A stretch of DNA of 64,000 nucleotides from Curtobacterium caseinilyticum (GCF_030363035.1 NZ_JAUCMN010000001.1:496001-560000); one strand, 5' to 3'. Shown: positions 18,267 to 28,331, counted from the stretch's first letter. Numbers and translations are program-made. Notes: generated by a model not told the origin, from the sequence alone.

Positions 18267-18334
18267 CGAGACTCGCTCCCGCGGACGGTTTCGCGTCGTT
18301 CCGATCGCGAAGGTGTCCGCCGGGCCGAGTCTCG
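18267..18334. repeat. CGAGACTCG-family hairpin, copy A (TerC/smc)
   Basis: Nested inverted repeats: CGAGACTCG/CGAGTCTCG at the ends, GCGGAC/GTCCGC inside, and TTCGCG/CGCGAA at the centre. A related element sits at 30074-30165. Confidence 0.65.
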
Positions 18335-18380
18335 CCGTGCGGCCGCGGGCGCGACGCGCGCCAGCGCGGCGCGGGCGCGG

Positions 18381-21300
18381 CTACGCGACCGCGTCGGCGG
18401 GCTCGCGCCGCTGCACGCGCTGCCCCACCACCGCGGACACGCCGTCCTGCCGCATCGAGACGCCGTAGAGCGCGTCGGCGATCTCCATCGTGCGCTTCTG
18501 GTGCGTGATGACGATGAGCTGCGAGGACTCGCGCAGCCGCTCGAACACGGTCAGCAGCCGGCCGAGGTTCGCGTCGTCGAGCGCCGCCTCGACCTCGTCC
18601 ATGATGTAGAACGGCGACGGGCGCGCCGTGAAGATCGCCACGAGGAGCGCCACCGCGGCGAGCGACCGCTCCCCGCCGGACAGCAGGGTGAGGCGGTCGA
18701 TCTTCTTGCCGGCGGGCTTCACCTGCACGTCGAGCCCCGTCGCGAGCATGTCGTCGGGGTTCGTCAGCGTGATCGACCCGGTGCCACCCGGGAACAGGAT
18801 CGGGAAGATGACGTCGAACGCGGCCTTCGTGTCGTTGTAGGCGGCCTCGAAGATCGTCTGCATCTTCGTGTCGAGCTCCTCGATGATCGTGAGGAGGTCC
18901 GTGCGCGTCTTCTGCAGGTCGTCGAGCTGCTCGGCGAGGAACGCGTGCCGTTGCTCGAGCGCCTGGAACTCCTCGAGCGCGAGCGGGTTCACCTTGCCGA
19001 GTCGACCGAGGTCCCGCTCCGCCGCCGCGAGCCGCTGCTCCTGCTCGGCACGGACGTACGGCACCGTCTCGACGTCGGCCGGGTCGACCTCGTCGGTGGC
19101 GTCGAACTCGGGCAGCGCGGGGCCACCAGGCAGCGTCGACTCGGCGTCCACGAGTGCGGGGAAGTCGGCGTCGTCGGCGTCCCCGGACCCGGCGGCCGCG
19201 GTGTCGGCGCCAGCCGCTCCGGCGACGACATCGGCCGCTCCGACAACGGCCGCTCCGGCGTCGGCTGCTGCGGGTTCCGCGGCCGCCACTGCCGCCGCGC
19301 GTTCCCGCTCGGCCTCGCGGTGGCGCCGCGCGAGCACCCGCGGATCGACGAGCACGTCCACCGGCACCGGCACGTCCGGCCCGTACTCGGCGACGAGCAC
19401 GGCCTCGCCGAGGCCGAGCTCGCTCTGCGCCCGGTCGAGCACGCCGGACACGTGGAGCCGCTTCTCGTAGATCTCCATCTCGAGCGAGTGCACCCCGTCG
19501 GTGACGGTCTGGAGCCGGTCGCGGAGCTCGCGCTCCTCGTTCCGGATCACCTGGAGCTCGGTGTTGCGCTTGGTGCGCTCCGACTCCTCGGTCGCGAGCC
19601 GCACGCGGGCCTCGGCGAGCGAGCGGTCGACCGCGCCGAGCACACCGGGCAGGTCGGCCAGCACGCCCTCGGCGACGGCGATCTGCCCGCGGCGGATCAC
19701 GGCGAGCCGCGCGGCTTCCTCGGCCGCGGCCCGCTCGGCCTCGAGCTGCCGCTGCAGTCCGGCGGCGCGGTTCCGTTCGGAACGGGCGCGCTCCCGGACG
19801 GTCTCGACCTGGATCCGTTGCTCGATCTCGTCGGCCCGAGCCGCATCGAGCGCGTCCTGCAGGGCGGGGCGCTCCGACGCGTCGACGACGGGCCGCGGCT
19901 GCTCGGCGAAGGCCCGCTGGGCGGCTTCGGCTTCGGCCACGGCTCGGTCGGCCGCCTCGACGGCGCCGTCGGTCTCGGCGAGGGCGCCACGGAGCCGCTC
20001 GACCTCGGCCGCGGCGTTCTCCGCCTTCGCCCGGGTCGACGCACTCGACCGGTCGTACTCCGCCTTCGCCGCCGTGTACGCGCGGTGCGCGCGGTCGGCC
20101 TCCTCCGCCCGGCGGCGTGCGTCGTCGACGGCGGTGCGCGCGGCCTGGAGGCTCGTGGCCGCGTCCGCCGCGTCGGTCGCGACCACGTCGCGACGGCCCT
20201 GCGCGTCGTCCCGCTCGGCCACGAGTTCGATGCGCGACACCGTGCGGGCACCGCCGCCGGTGACACGGACCGTGCGGACGAGGTCACCGGAGCGCGTCAC
20301 GACCGTCGCCTGCGGGGCGGCGGCGAGCACGGCCTCCAGGTCGACGTCGTCGTCCACCGCCACCAGCGTGGTCCGCAGCACCGTCGTCAGTGCTGCCGGG
20401 CCCTGCACCAGGTCGAGCGCCGGCCGGACGCCGGCCGGCAGCGTGCCGGGCAGTGCGGGGCCGTCGACGGTCGCGTCCGCGACGACGACGTCGACGCGGC
20501 CGAGGTCGGCGTCGCGCGCGTGCGCGATCGTGTCGAGGGCGGTGCCGCGGTCGGCGGCGAGGACCGCGTCGGCGAGCCCGTCGAGCGCCGCGGCGATCGA
20601 GCCCTCGAACCCGGGCTCGACGGTCAGCGCGTCGGCGAGGCGGCCGAGCACGCCGTCGCGCCGTGCGTCGATGACGGCCTGCGAGCCGTCGCGGACGTCG
20701 ATCGACATGCCGAGGGCGGCGACCCGGGCGTCGAGGGCGTCCCGCTCGCGTTCGAGCCCGTGCAGGCGGTCGCGCAGGGCGTCCCGCTCGGTCTGCGCGG
20801 TCTCGAGCGCCTCGCGTGCAGCGTCGTGCGCCGCCGCGAGGGCGTCCACGTCCACGCCCTCGGCGGGGTCGACGCCGACCGCCTCGAGCGCTGCGGCGGC
20901 TCGGGCGGCGCGTTCCTCGGCCTCGGCCAGGGAGCGTGCTCGGCGGTCACGGTCGGCCACGACGGAACCGCGCCGCGACCGCGCGACGTCCACGGCGCCG
21001 CCGAGGCGCTGGGCCTCGAGGTCGTGCTGCGAGACGAGCGCCGCCTGCGCCGCGATCTGCTCGTCGAGGGCGTCGAGCCGGGCCCGGGCCTGCTGCACGG
21101 CAGCGGCTGCGGCACCGGACCGCGCGGCCATCTCCGCGGCGCGGGCGTCGAGCCGCTCGGCCTCGGCACGGACGCCCTGCACCCGCTCGGGTGTGATCGT
21201 CGGCCCCTGCTGCGGGGCATCGGCCTGCTGCGCGAGGAACATCAGGCGTTGGTTCGCCAGGCTCGACAGCCCACGCAGGCGCTCCTGCACGCTCTCGAGC

Positions 21301-22169
21301 CGGTGCACCACCGTCCGCGCACGGTCGACGTCGTCGCCGACCATGCTCTGCTCGACCTGCTGCTGGCGGGCACGGGTCTGGTCGAGGCGCTCCTGCAGGA
21401 CGATCCGCTCGGACTTCCGGCCGGCCTCGACCTCCTGGTGCTCGTGCAGCTCGCGGCGCAGCCGGACGACGTCGTCGGCGAGGATGCGGGCCTTGGCGTC
21501 ACGGGCGACGGCGGCGACGGACTGCGCCTTCCGCGCGACCTCGGCCTGCCGGCCGAGCGGCTTGAGCTGCCGCCGGATCTCCCCGGCCAGGTCGGACAAG
21601 CGGGTCAGGTTGGTCTGCATCGCGTCGAGCTTGCGGAGCGTCTTCTCCTTGCGGCGTCGGTGCTTGAGGATGCCGGCGGCCTCCTCGATGAAGCCGCGAC
21701 GGTCCTCCGGCGTGGCGTGCAGCACCTTGTCGAGCTGCCCCTGCCCGACGATGACGTGCATCTCGCGTCCGAGGCCGGTGTCGCTCAGGAGCTCCTGCAC
21801 GTCGAGCAGTCGGCAGTTCTCCCCGTTGATCGCGTACTCGCTGCCGCCGTTGCGGAAGAGCGTGCGCGAGATGGTCACCTCGGAGTACTCGATCGGCAGC
21901 AGGCCGTCGGTGTTGTCGATCGTCAGGAGCACCTGCGCACGACCGAGCGGTCCCCGGGTCGAGGTGCCGGCGAAGATGACGTCCTCCATCTTGCCGCCGC
22001 GGAGGGTCTTCGCGCCCTGCTCCCCCATCACCCAGGCGAGCGCGTCGACGACGTTCGACTTGCCGGACCCGTTCGGGCCGACGATGCAGGTGACCCCGGG
22101 CTCGAACGCGAACGTCGTCGGCTGCGCGAAGGACTTGAACCCCTTGATGGTCAGGCTCTTCAAGTACAT
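18381..22169 (-). CDS. smc: chromosome segregation protein SMC
   Basis: 1262 residues, somewhat longer than the usual ~1190. SMC dimers compact and segregate chromosomes with ScpA and ScpB. The Walker A motif GPNGSGKS is at 31-38. Long coiled coils flank a hinge near residue ~520-640. The C-terminal ATPase half shows LSGGERSLAAVALL and FYIMDEVEAALDD. An unusual alanine/aspartate-rich insert of about 80 residues (encoded near 19065-19300) interrupts the second coiled coil just before the head and accounts for most of the extra length. It follows mutM by 33 nt at the end of the recG-to-smc cluster. Confidence 0.97.
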   Translation of the reverse strand: MYLKSLTIKGFKSFAQPTTFAFEPGVTCIVGPNGSGKSNVVDALAWVMGEQGAKTLRGGKMEDVIFAGTSTRGPLGRAQVLLTIDNTDGLLPIEYSEVTISRTLFRNGGSEYAINGENCRLLDVQELLSDTGLGREMHVIVGQGQLDKVLHATPEDRRGFIEEAAGILKHRRRKEKTLRKLDAMQTNLTRLSDLAGEIRRQLKPLGRQAEVARKAQSVAAVARDAKARILADDVVRLRRELHEHQEVEAGRKSERIVLQERLDQTRARQQQVEQSMVGDDVDRARTVVHRLESVQERLRGLSSLANQRLMFLAQQADAPQQGPTITPERVQGVRAEAERLDARAAEMAARSGAAAAAVQQARARLDALDEQIAAQAALVSQHDLEAQRLGGAVDVARSRRGSVVADRDRRARSLAEAEERAARAAAALEAVGVDPAEGVDVDALAAAHDAAREALETAQTERDALRDRLHGLERERDALDARVAALGMSIDVRDGSQAVIDARRDGVLGRLADALTVEPGFEGSIAAALDGLADAVLAADRGTALDTIAHARDADLGRVDVVVADATVDGPALPGTLPAGVRPALDLVQGPAALTTVLRTTLVAVDDDVDLEAVLAAAPQATVVTRSGDLVRTVRVTGGGARTVSRIELVAERDDAQGRRDVVATDAADAATSLQAARTAVDDARRRAEEADRAHRAYTAAKAEYDRSSASTRAKAENAAAEVERLRGALAETDGAVEAADRAVAEAEAAQRAFAEQPRPVVDASERPALQDALDAARADEIEQRIQVETVRERARSERNRAAGLQRQLEAERAAAEEAARLAVIRRGQIAVAEGVLADLPGVLGAVDRSLAEARVRLATEESERTKRNTELQVIRNEERELRDRLQTVTDGVHSLEMEIYEKRLHVSGVLDRAQSELGLGEAVLVAEYGPDVPVPVDVLVDPRVLARRHREAERERAAAVAAAEPAAADAGAAVVGAADVVAGAAGADTAAAGSGDADDADFPALVDAESTLPGGPALPEFDATDEVDPADVETVPYVRAEQEQRLAAAERDLGRLGKVNPLALEEFQALEQRHAFLAEQLDDLQKTRTDLLTIIEELDTKMQTIFEAAYNDTKAAFDVIFPILFPGGTGSITLTNPDDMLATGLDVQVKPAGKKIDRLTLLSGGERSLAAVALLVAIFTARPSPFYIMDEVEAALDDANLGRLLTVFERLRESSQLIVITHQKRTMEIADALYGVSMRQDGVSAVVGQRVQRREPADAVA

Positions 22170-22202
22170 GGCGGGACTCCGGCTGCTCGGTTGCGCGTCA
22201 GG

Positions 22203-23174
22203 CTAACGCCTGCGCTGCCGCGGGGCGGGCTGGCACACGGGGCAGCGGTGGCTCGACCGGTTCATGAAGGCCTCGCGGACGATCTCGGTGCCGCACCGGG
22301 GGCACGGCTGACCCTGCTGCCCGTACACGGCGAGGCGCTGCGAGAAGTACCCCGACTGTCCGTTCACGTTGACGTACTGCGCGTCGAAGCTCGTGCCGCC
22401 GTCCTCGAGCGCGCGTGCGAGCACGCTGCGGACCTCGGCGAGCAGCCGGTGCACGTCCGCCCGGGGCAGGCGCTCCGCGGGACGGTCGAAGTGCAGCTTC
22501 GCGGCCCACAGCGACTCGTCCGCGTAGATGTTGCCGATGCCGCTCACCACGCCCTGGTCGAGCAGGACGCGCTTGATGCCGCTCGAGCGCTTCCGGGCCA
22601 TCGCCACGAAGCGGTCGTCGTCGAACGCCGGGTCGAGCGGGTCCCTGGCGATGTGCGACACCTGCGTCGGGATGCTGCGGCGCCAGGCGGCGTCCGGGTC
22701 CCGTTCGTCGACCGCGCCGGCCGAGCCCGCGGGGGCGCCGTCGACCGTCGGCACCATCGTGTCGATCGCCATCGATCCGAACGTGCGCTGGTCGACGAAC
22801 TCGAGCTCGACCGGTTCCTCCGGCGTGCCGTCGCGGTCGGTGCCGGCTGGCTGCACGTCGATGAGGATGCGCCGGTGCTTCGCGACCTCGCGCCCGCGGC
22901 CGAGCAGGACCTGCCCGCTCATGCCGAGGTGGGTCACGAGTGCTTCGGGTCGGTCCCCCACGCGCTCGGGGACGAGGGGGAACCACATGAACTTGCCGCG
23001 GCGGACGGCGGCCGCGATCGTGCGACCGGTCAGTCGTTCGACGAAGTCCTCCGCCGGACCGTCGTGCCGGGTCAGGGCCCGGTCGTCGACGACCTCGACG
23101 TGCCGCACCCGCGCGCCGCTGACGGCGGGTTCGAGGCCGGCGCGGACGACCTCGACCTCGGGGAGTTCGGGCAC
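22203..23174 (-). CDS. mutM: formamidopyrimidine-DNA glycosylase
   Basis: 323 residues. It excises oxidised purines and nicks the abasic site. The start VPELPEVEVV places the catalytic proline and glutamate directly after the GTG at 23174. The lysine in RRGKFMWF (K61) and the H2TH segment SGIGNIYADESLW are present. The zinc finger uses C291, C294, C311 and C314. A glycine/alanine/aspartate-rich loop (about 143-163) is longer than usual. It lies 4 nt after rnc and is followed by smc. Confidence 0.96.
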   Translation of the reverse strand: MPELPEVEVVRAGLEPAVSGARVRHVEVVDDRALTRHDGPAEDFVERLTGRTIAAAVRRGKFMWFPLVPERVGDRPEALVTHLGMSGQVLLGRGREVAKHRRILIDVQPAGTDRDGTPEEPVELEFVDQRTFGSMAIDTMVPTVDGAPAGSAGAVDERDPDAAWRRSIPTQVSHIARDPLDPAFDDDRFVAMARKRSSGIKRVLLDQGVVSGIGNIYADESLWAAKLHFDRPAERLPRADVHRLLAEVRSVLARALEDGGTSFDAQYVNVNGQSGYFSQRLAVYGQQGQPCPRCGTEIVREAFMNRSSHRCPVCQPAPRQRRR

Positions 23175-23178
23175 GCGG

Positions 23179-23904
23179 TCAGGCCGCCCGGCCGGACAGC
23201 CGCGTCCACGCCTCGAGCGCGGCGGCCATCTCGGCGGTCTTCTTGCTCGAGCCCGAGCCGGTCGAGACGTCCTCGCCCTGCAGCACGACCGTGGCGTGGA
23301 ACGTCTTGTCGTGGTCAGGACCCTCTTCGGTGACCCGGTACGCGGGGTTGCCGAGGGACAGGCTCGCGGCGAGCTCCTGCAGGCTCGTCTTCGGGTCCAT
23401 CGCGGCGCCGAAGCGGTCCGGGTCGACCAGCAGCGGCTCGACCAGACGCAGCACGAGCGCAGTGGCGTCGTCGGGGCCCGCGGACAGGTAGGTCGCACCG
23501 ATCACGGCCTCGACGGTGTCGGCGAGGATCGATGCCTTGTCGCGGCCGCCGGTCTGTTCCTCGCCCTTGCCCAGGCGCAGGTAGGAGCCGAGGCCGATCA
23601 TGCGGGCGATCTCGGCGAGGGCGACCGTCGAGACGAGGCTGGCGCGCCGCTTGGCGAGCTCGCCCTCGTCGAGGTCGGGGAAGGACCGGAAGAGCTTCAC
23701 GGTCACGGCCTGGCCGAGGATGGAGTCCCCGAGGAACTCGAGGCGCTCGTTGTGCTTGATCCCGCCGTGCTCGTACGCGTACGAGCGGTGGGTCAGGGCG
23801 AGCTGGAGCAGCTCGGGGTCGAGGTCGACGCCGAGGATGCCCTGCAGACGAACGACGTCCGACCCCACGGGGCGGGACCCCGCGGCGCCGGACGTCGCTG
23901 TCAT
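23179..23904 (-). CDS. rnc: ribonuclease III
   Basis: 241 residues. RNase III cuts double-stranded RNA, including the rRNA precursor. The catalytic signature NERLEFLGDSILG and the second acidic site DTVEAVIGATYL are intact. The C-terminal dsRNA-binding domain ends GSGSSKKTAEMAAALEAW. It begins 13 nt after rpmF, an arrangement (rpmF-rnc-mutM-smc) conserved in actinobacteria. Confidence 0.97.
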   Translation of the reverse strand: MTATSGAAGSRPVGSDVVRLQGILGVDLDPELLQLALTHRSYAYEHGGIKHNERLEFLGDSILGQAVTVKLFRSFPDLDEGELAKRRASLVSTVALAEIARMIGLGSYLRLGKGEEQTGGRDKASILADTVEAVIGATYLSAGPDDATALVLRLVEPLLVDPDRFGAAMDPKTSLQELAASLSLGNPAYRVTEEGPDHDKTFHATVVLQGEDVSTGSGSSKKTAEMAAALEAWTRLSGRAA

Positions 23905-23917
23905 GTGCGGTGTCCGA

Positions 23918-24121
23918 TCAGACGTCGGCGACCTTGCGGCCCTTGTACTCCATGTACAGGGCGGTGCCGGCCGAGTCCTCGACGACCTTCGCGCGGTGCG
24001 GGAGGCTGTAGGTGACCTTGCCGTTCTCGATCGTCTTCACGAGCTGGACCGGCGCGGCCTTCCACTGCGATCGACGGGCGTGCGTGTTCGCACGGGACTG
24101 CTTGCGCTTGGGAACGGCCAT
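23918..24121 (-). CDS. rpmF: 50S ribosomal protein L32
   Basis: 67 residues beginning [20 protein letters not shown], the standard L32 start. It has no CxxC zinc pair, so it is the zinc-independent form. It sits between the DUF177 gene (43 nt upstream) and rnc, as in most bacteria. Confidence 0.97.
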   Translation of the reverse strand: MAVPKRKQSRANTHARRSQWKAAPVQLVKTIENGKVTYSLPHRAKVVEDSAGTALYMEYKGRKVADV

Positions 24122-24164
24122 GGTGGTTCTCTTTCGGTTGGTCGGTGGTCAGGGTCGAGGTGCG

Positions 24165-24737
24165 TCAGGCCGTGCGGCCGTCGCCCTCGGGGCTCTGGGT
24201 GGTGCTGCTGTCGTCGGACTCGGTGCCCTGGAAGCCGGTCAACGCGGCCCAGCGCGGGTCCAGGACCTCGTGCACGGGGTGCTCGTCGAGGTCGGCCAGT
24301 CGCTCACCCGTCACCGGGTCGAGTCCTGGGCAGTCCGGTCGGCAGACCGGCTGGAACGGCAGCGACAGCACCACCGCATCTCGAACGACCGGTTCGCAGT
24401 CCACGTGGTCATCGCGAACGAAGAAGTCGAAATCCTCCGAGACATCGTACGCGAACAACTCGGCGAAATCGACCTCGACCGGTTCGCTGATGTCGATGAG
24501 GCACCGCGAGCACTCGCCCGTGGCCTCGGCCGAGGCGTGGCCGGAGACGAGGACACCCTCGTGCAGCCCCTCGAGCTTGAGGTCCAGGTGCATCGCAGCG
24601 CCCGCGCGCACGGCGATCACGCCGGCGCCCATCGCGTCCGGCACCTCGATGTCGAGCGAGTGCTCGCGCATCTCGCCCGGACGGTGCGCGAGGTCACGCA
24701 CGCGCAGGGCGTAGGGGCTGTTCACGGGGGAAGACAC
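24165..24737 (-). CDS. DUF177 (YceD-like) protein
   Basis: 190 residues. DUF177 proteins are encoded next to rpmF across bacteria and are implicated in 23S rRNA/ribosome accumulation. The conserved core is ATGECSRCLIDI followed by DFAELFAYD, and a second cysteine pair is in CRPDCPGLD; the pairs may bind metal. GTG 24737 is chosen because TAGACT ends 8 nt upstream, suggesting a leaderless message; a GTG at 24725 is also possible. Confidence 0.9.
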   Translation of the reverse strand: MSSPVNSPYALRVRDLAHRPGEMREHSLDIEVPDAMGAGVIAVRAGAAMHLDLKLEGLHEGVLVSGHASAEATGECSRCLIDISEPVEVDFAELFAYDVSEDFDFFVRDDHVDCEPVVRDAVVLSLPFQPVCRPDCPGLDPVTGERLADLDEHPVHEVLDPRWAALTGFQGTESDDSSTTQSPEGDGRTA

Positions 24738-24795
24738 GATCGACGAGTCTACCGCGATCCGCGACGGACGTCGAGGACGCCCGGATCGCGGCGTG

Positions 24796-25290
24796 TCAGC
24801 GCCCGAGGTGCTCCGCCAGCGCGTCCGCGACCACGCCGGGCACGTACGGGGTGACGTCGCCGCCGAGCGTCGCGACCTGGCGGACGAGCGAACTCGACAC
24901 GTGTGCGCGCGACGCGTCGGGGAGCAGGAACACGGTCTCGACGTCCGCGAGGTGCCGGTTCATGATCGCCATCGGGGTCTCGTAGGCGACGTCCTCGCCG
25001 GAGCGCACGCCCTTGACGAGCACGCCGGCGCCGACCTGGCGGCAGTAGTCGACGAGCAGCCCGGACGTCCACTCACCGACGCGCACGGTGTCCGCCACGC
25101 CGACCTCGGCCAGGGATCGCTCGATCAGCCGCACCCGGTCGGCGGCGGTGAACATCGCCGGCTGCTTGTCGGGGTTGTGCACCACGAGCACGTGCACCTC
25201 GTCGAACAACCGGGCGGCGCGGCCGATCACGTCGAGGTGCCCGAGGGTCACGGGGTCGAAGGAACCGGGGACGACCGCGATCTGTGCCAT
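24796..25290 (-). CDS. coaD: phosphopantetheine adenylyltransferase
   Basis: 164 residues. It makes dephospho-CoA from 4'-phosphopantetheine and ATP. The nucleotidyltransferase motif is [12 protein letters not shown], and the second motif is [16 protein letters not shown]. Its position between recG and the rpmF cluster is typical of actinobacteria. TATCGT ends 7 nt before the ATG and no Shine-Dalgarno is present, so it is a leaderless candidate. Confidence 0.97.
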   Translation of the reverse strand: MAQIAVVPGSFDPVTLGHLDVIGRAARLFDEVHVLVVHNPDKQPAMFTAADRVRLIERSLAEVGVADTVRVGEWTSGLLVDYCRQVGAGVLVKGVRSGEDVAYETPMAIMNRHLADVETVFLLPDASRAHVSSSLVRQVATLGGDVTPYVPGVVADALAEHLGR

Positions 25291-25380
25291 GCCCGCGACG
25301 ATACCGGCGGCCCGGTGTCAGTCCGTGTCGAGACCGGTGTCGGTTGTGCCGAGGGCGTGTCCGTCCGTGCCGCGGCCGGG

Positions 25381-27630
25381 TCAGTTCTTCCCGAGGAAGG
25401 CCGCGTCGGACTCGTCGAGCCGACGCGCCAGGGCCTCGCGCAGGGCGGGGTGGTCCCGGAGCTCGGGGTCGGGCTCGAGGACCCGCTCGGCCTCGCCCCG
25501 GGCGTCGACGATCAGGTCGGCGTGCTCGACCACCCGGAGGAGGTTGAGCGAGGAGCGCCCACCCGACTGCCGCTCGCCGAGGACGTCGCCCTCGCGCCGG
25601 AGCTCCAGGTCGACACGCGCCAGCTCGAAGCCGTCGTCGGACGCCGCCACGGCGTCGACGCGCTCGCGTGCGGTGGTCTCGGCCTCGGCCGTGGTGACGA
25701 GCAGGCACACGCCGGCGTACCGCCCACGGCCGATGCGACCGCGGAGCTGGTGCAGCTGCGAGACGCCGAACCGGTCGGCGTCGAGGACCGCCATCATCGA
25801 CGCGTTGGGCACGTCGACACCCACCTCGATCACGGTCGTCGCGACGAGGACGTCGACCTCCCCCGCGGCGAAGGCGGTCATCACGCGGTCCTTGTCCTCT
25901 GCCGCCATGCGGCCGTGCAGGACCTCGATGCGGCGCCCGTCGAGCACCGGCATCGCACGCATCCGCTCCGCCGTGGCGAGGACCGTGGCCGGAGCACGCC
26001 GCGGTGCCTCCGCGCCCTCGGCCGTCGGGTCGGCGTCCGGGGCAGGGCCGCCGTCGTCCTCGGCGTGGGCGTCGTCGATCGCCGGGCAGACCACGAACGC
26101 CTGGCGCCCCGCGGCGAGCTCCTCGGCCATCCGGCTCCAGATGCGGCCCTCCCACCCGGGGTGCTCGGCGAGGCCGACCGCGAAGGTCTCGACGCCCGCG
26201 CGGCCCGACGGCAGCCCGGTGATCGTCGACACGTCGAGGTCGCCGAACACCGTCATCGCGACGGTGCGCGGGATCGGCGTCGCCGTGAGCACGAGCACGT
26301 GCGGCGGGGTCGCGCCCTTGGTGCGCAGGGCCTCGCGCTGCTCGACGCCGAAGCGGTGCTGCTCGTCGACGACGACCAGGCCGAGCTCGGCGAAGTCGAC
26401 GCGGTCGCCCAGCAGGGCGTGCGTGCCGACGACGAGCCGCGAGCTGCCGGACGCCGCGGCGAGCAGGGCCCGGCGTCGCTCGTCGGTCGACTGGGACCCG
26501 GTGAGGATGACCGGTCGGAGCTCTGCCGCCAGGTCGGGCCCGAGGAACTTCACGATCGAGCGGAGGTGCTGCGCGGCGAGCACCTCGGTCGGGGCGATGA
26601 GCGCCGACTGCCCGCCGGACTCCGCCACCGTGAGCATCGCCCGGATCGCGACGAGGGTCTTGCCGGACCCGACCTCGCCCTGCACGAGCCGGTGCATCGG
26701 CCACTCCCCTGCCAGGTCGTGCGCGATCTCGCCGCCCACGGCCCGCTGGTCGTCGGTCAGCGTGAACGGCAGCGAGGCGTCGAAGCGCTCGAGGATCCCG
26801 CCGGGGGACGCCGTCCGCCGGGTGGCCGCGGTCGCCCGGGCCGCGATCCGCCGCTGCACGAGCGCCGTCTGCAGCACGAACGCCTCGCGGTAGCGCAGGG
26901 CGTCCTGGGCGCGCTTGAAGTCGGCGACCTTCTCCGGGCGGTGCAGGAGCTCGAGCGCGCGACGGAACGGCACGAGCCCGAGCCGCGTCCGCGCCTGTGC
27001 CGGGATCGGGTCCGGCAGGTCGGGCAACGTGTCGAGGACGACGGCGATCGCCTTCGCGATCTGCCACGAGGTGAGCGAGGCCGTCGCCGGGTAGATCGGG
27101 ATCGGCTGCCGCGACCACCGGATCGCCTCCTCGTCCTCGGGGTCGGCGGTCGCGCGGGGGTCGTCGCGCTCGAAGAGCTCGTAGTCGGGGTGGGCGAGCT
27201 GCCGCGCGCCCCGGTAGTCGCTGACCTTGCCGGCGAAGATGCCGCGCGCGCCGGGCACCAGGTCCTTCGTGCGCCACCCCTGGTTGAAGAACGTGAGCGT
27301 CAGGAGGCCCTTGCCATCGCCGATCTTCGCCTCGAGGATCGAACCGCGCCTGGCGCGCATGGTCCGCTCGCGCACGTCGATCACCTCGGCGACAATGGTC
27401 ACGGACTCGCCGATCGCGAGCGAGTCGAGCGCCGTCAGGGCCCCGCGCTCCGCGTACCGGCGGGGGGCGTGCTCGAGGAACTCGCCGACCGTGCGGTAGC
27501 CGAAGGCCTTCTCGATCGCCTTCGCGGTCCGCCCGCCGAGCACGCCCCCGAGCCGGGCGTCGAGGGGCGCGGGACCGAGGTCCGGCGGCACCGTCGGTAC
27601 CGCGGTGTCGGAGGTGTCGGAGGTGACCAC
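25381..27630 (-). CDS. recG: ATP-dependent DNA helicase RecG
   Basis: 749 residues. RecG remodels stalled forks and branched DNA. The wedge/OB domain is N-terminal. Helicase motifs follow: VQGEVGSGKT (I), DEQHRFG (II), LTATPIPRTVAM (III), VCPAI (IV) and QLRGRIGRG (VI). An acidic insert of about 40 residues separates motif IV from the second helicase lobe. GTG 27630 was chosen because TACCGT ends 6 nt upstream. It is the first gene of the recG-coaD-DUF177-rpmF-rnc-mutM-smc run; the 90-nt gap to coaD holds a separate leaderless promoter. Confidence 0.96.
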   Translation of the reverse strand: MVTSDTSDTAVPTVPPDLGPAPLDARLGGVLGGRTAKAIEKAFGYRTVGEFLEHAPRRYAERGALTALDSLAIGESVTIVAEVIDVRERTMRARRGSILEAKIGDGKGLLTLTFFNQGWRTKDLVPGARGIFAGKVSDYRGARQLAHPDYELFERDDPRATADPEDEEAIRWSRQPIPIYPATASLTSWQIAKAIAVVLDTLPDLPDPIPAQARTRLGLVPFRRALELLHRPEKVADFKRAQDALRYREAFVLQTALVQRRIAARATAATRRTASPGGILERFDASLPFTLTDDQRAVGGEIAHDLAGEWPMHRLVQGEVGSGKTLVAIRAMLTVAESGGQSALIAPTEVLAAQHLRSIVKFLGPDLAAELRPVILTGSQSTDERRRALLAAASGSSRLVVGTHALLGDRVDFAELGLVVVDEQHRFGVEQREALRTKGATPPHVLVLTATPIPRTVAMTVFGDLDVSTITGLPSGRAGVETFAVGLAEHPGWEGRIWSRMAEELAAGRQAFVVCPAIDDAHAEDDGGPAPDADPTAEGAEAPRRAPATVLATAERMRAMPVLDGRRIEVLHGRMAAEDKDRVMTAFAAGEVDVLVATTVIEVGVDVPNASMMAVLDADRFGVSQLHQLRGRIGRGRYAGVCLLVTTAEAETTARERVDAVAASDDGFELARVDLELRREGDVLGERQSGGRSSLNLLRVVEHADLIVDARGEAERVLEPDPELRDHPALREALARRLDESDAAFLGKN

Positions 27631-27770
27631 GCGACCACGGTACCGGGCGCGTCCGACGCGCACAGCGCCTCCCGGCCGCCCTGTGGAGACCGCGCGGACC
27701 GGCACCGACCGCACGGACCCGCTGGACCGGAGCGACCGGTGGGGGCCGCGCACGCCGCTACGGTGGCTGC

Positions 27771-28331
27771 ATGACCCGCATCATCGCCGGCGCCGCCGGT
27801 TCCACGACGCTCCGGGTGCCGAAGTCCGGCACCCGGCCGACGAGCGACCGCGTGCGGGAAGCCCTGTTCTCGTCGCTCGGCGCACGCGGGCTCGTGGAGG
27901 GCACCTCGGTCGCGGACCTCTACGCCGGGACGGGAGCACTCGGGCTCGAGGCGGCGTCGCGCGGGGCCGCGGAGGTCGTGCTCGTCGACCGGGCGTCCGC
28001 CGCGGCGCAGGCGTGCCGGGCGAACGCGAAGGCGGTGCAGCAGCGGGTGCCCGGCGTCCGGATCGACGTGCAGCCGCAGCCGGCGCTCGGGTACCTGCGG
28101 AGCACGGTGCGCACCTTCGACCTGGTCTTCATCGACCCGCCGTACGACGTCGCCGAGCAGGAGATCGCCGACGTGCTCGAGGCGCTCGTGCCGCGGTTGA
28201 CCGCCGGCGCCGTGGTGGTGGTCGAACGGAGCAAGCGCTCCCCCGAACCGACGTGGCCGGCCGGGCTCGAGCCGTTCAGCAAGCGCAGCTACGGCGAGAC
28301 CGTGGCGTGGGAGGCCGTCACGCCTGCCTGA
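27771..28331 (+). CDS. rsmD: 16S rRNA (guanine-N2-966) methyltransferase RsmD
   Basis: 186 residues, full length. The AdoMet motif is VADLYAGTGALGLEAASRG and the catalytic motif IV is FIDPPYD. The N-terminal MTRIIAGAAGS is typical. The gene is divergent from recG. TACGGT ends 6 nt before the ATG, predicting a leaderless transcript. Confidence 0.95.
   Translation: MTRIIAGAAGSTTLRVPKSGTRPTSDRVREALFSSLGARGLVEGTSVADLYAGTGALGLEAASRGAAEVVLVDRASAAAQACRANAKAVQQRVPGVRIDVQPQPALGYLRSTVRTFDLVFIDPPYDVAEQEIADVLEALVPRLTAGAVVVVERSKRSPEPTWPAGLEPFSKRSYGETVAWEAVTPA

Noticed and set aside
18501-23333. Plus-strand frame of 1610 codons opposite smc and mutM
   Set aside because: A shadow of smc and mutM. It has no start signal and no recognisable domain.
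24793-27774. Plus-strand frame of 993 codons opposite coaD and recG
   Set aside because: A shadow of recG and coaD, whose motifs are intact on the minus strand.
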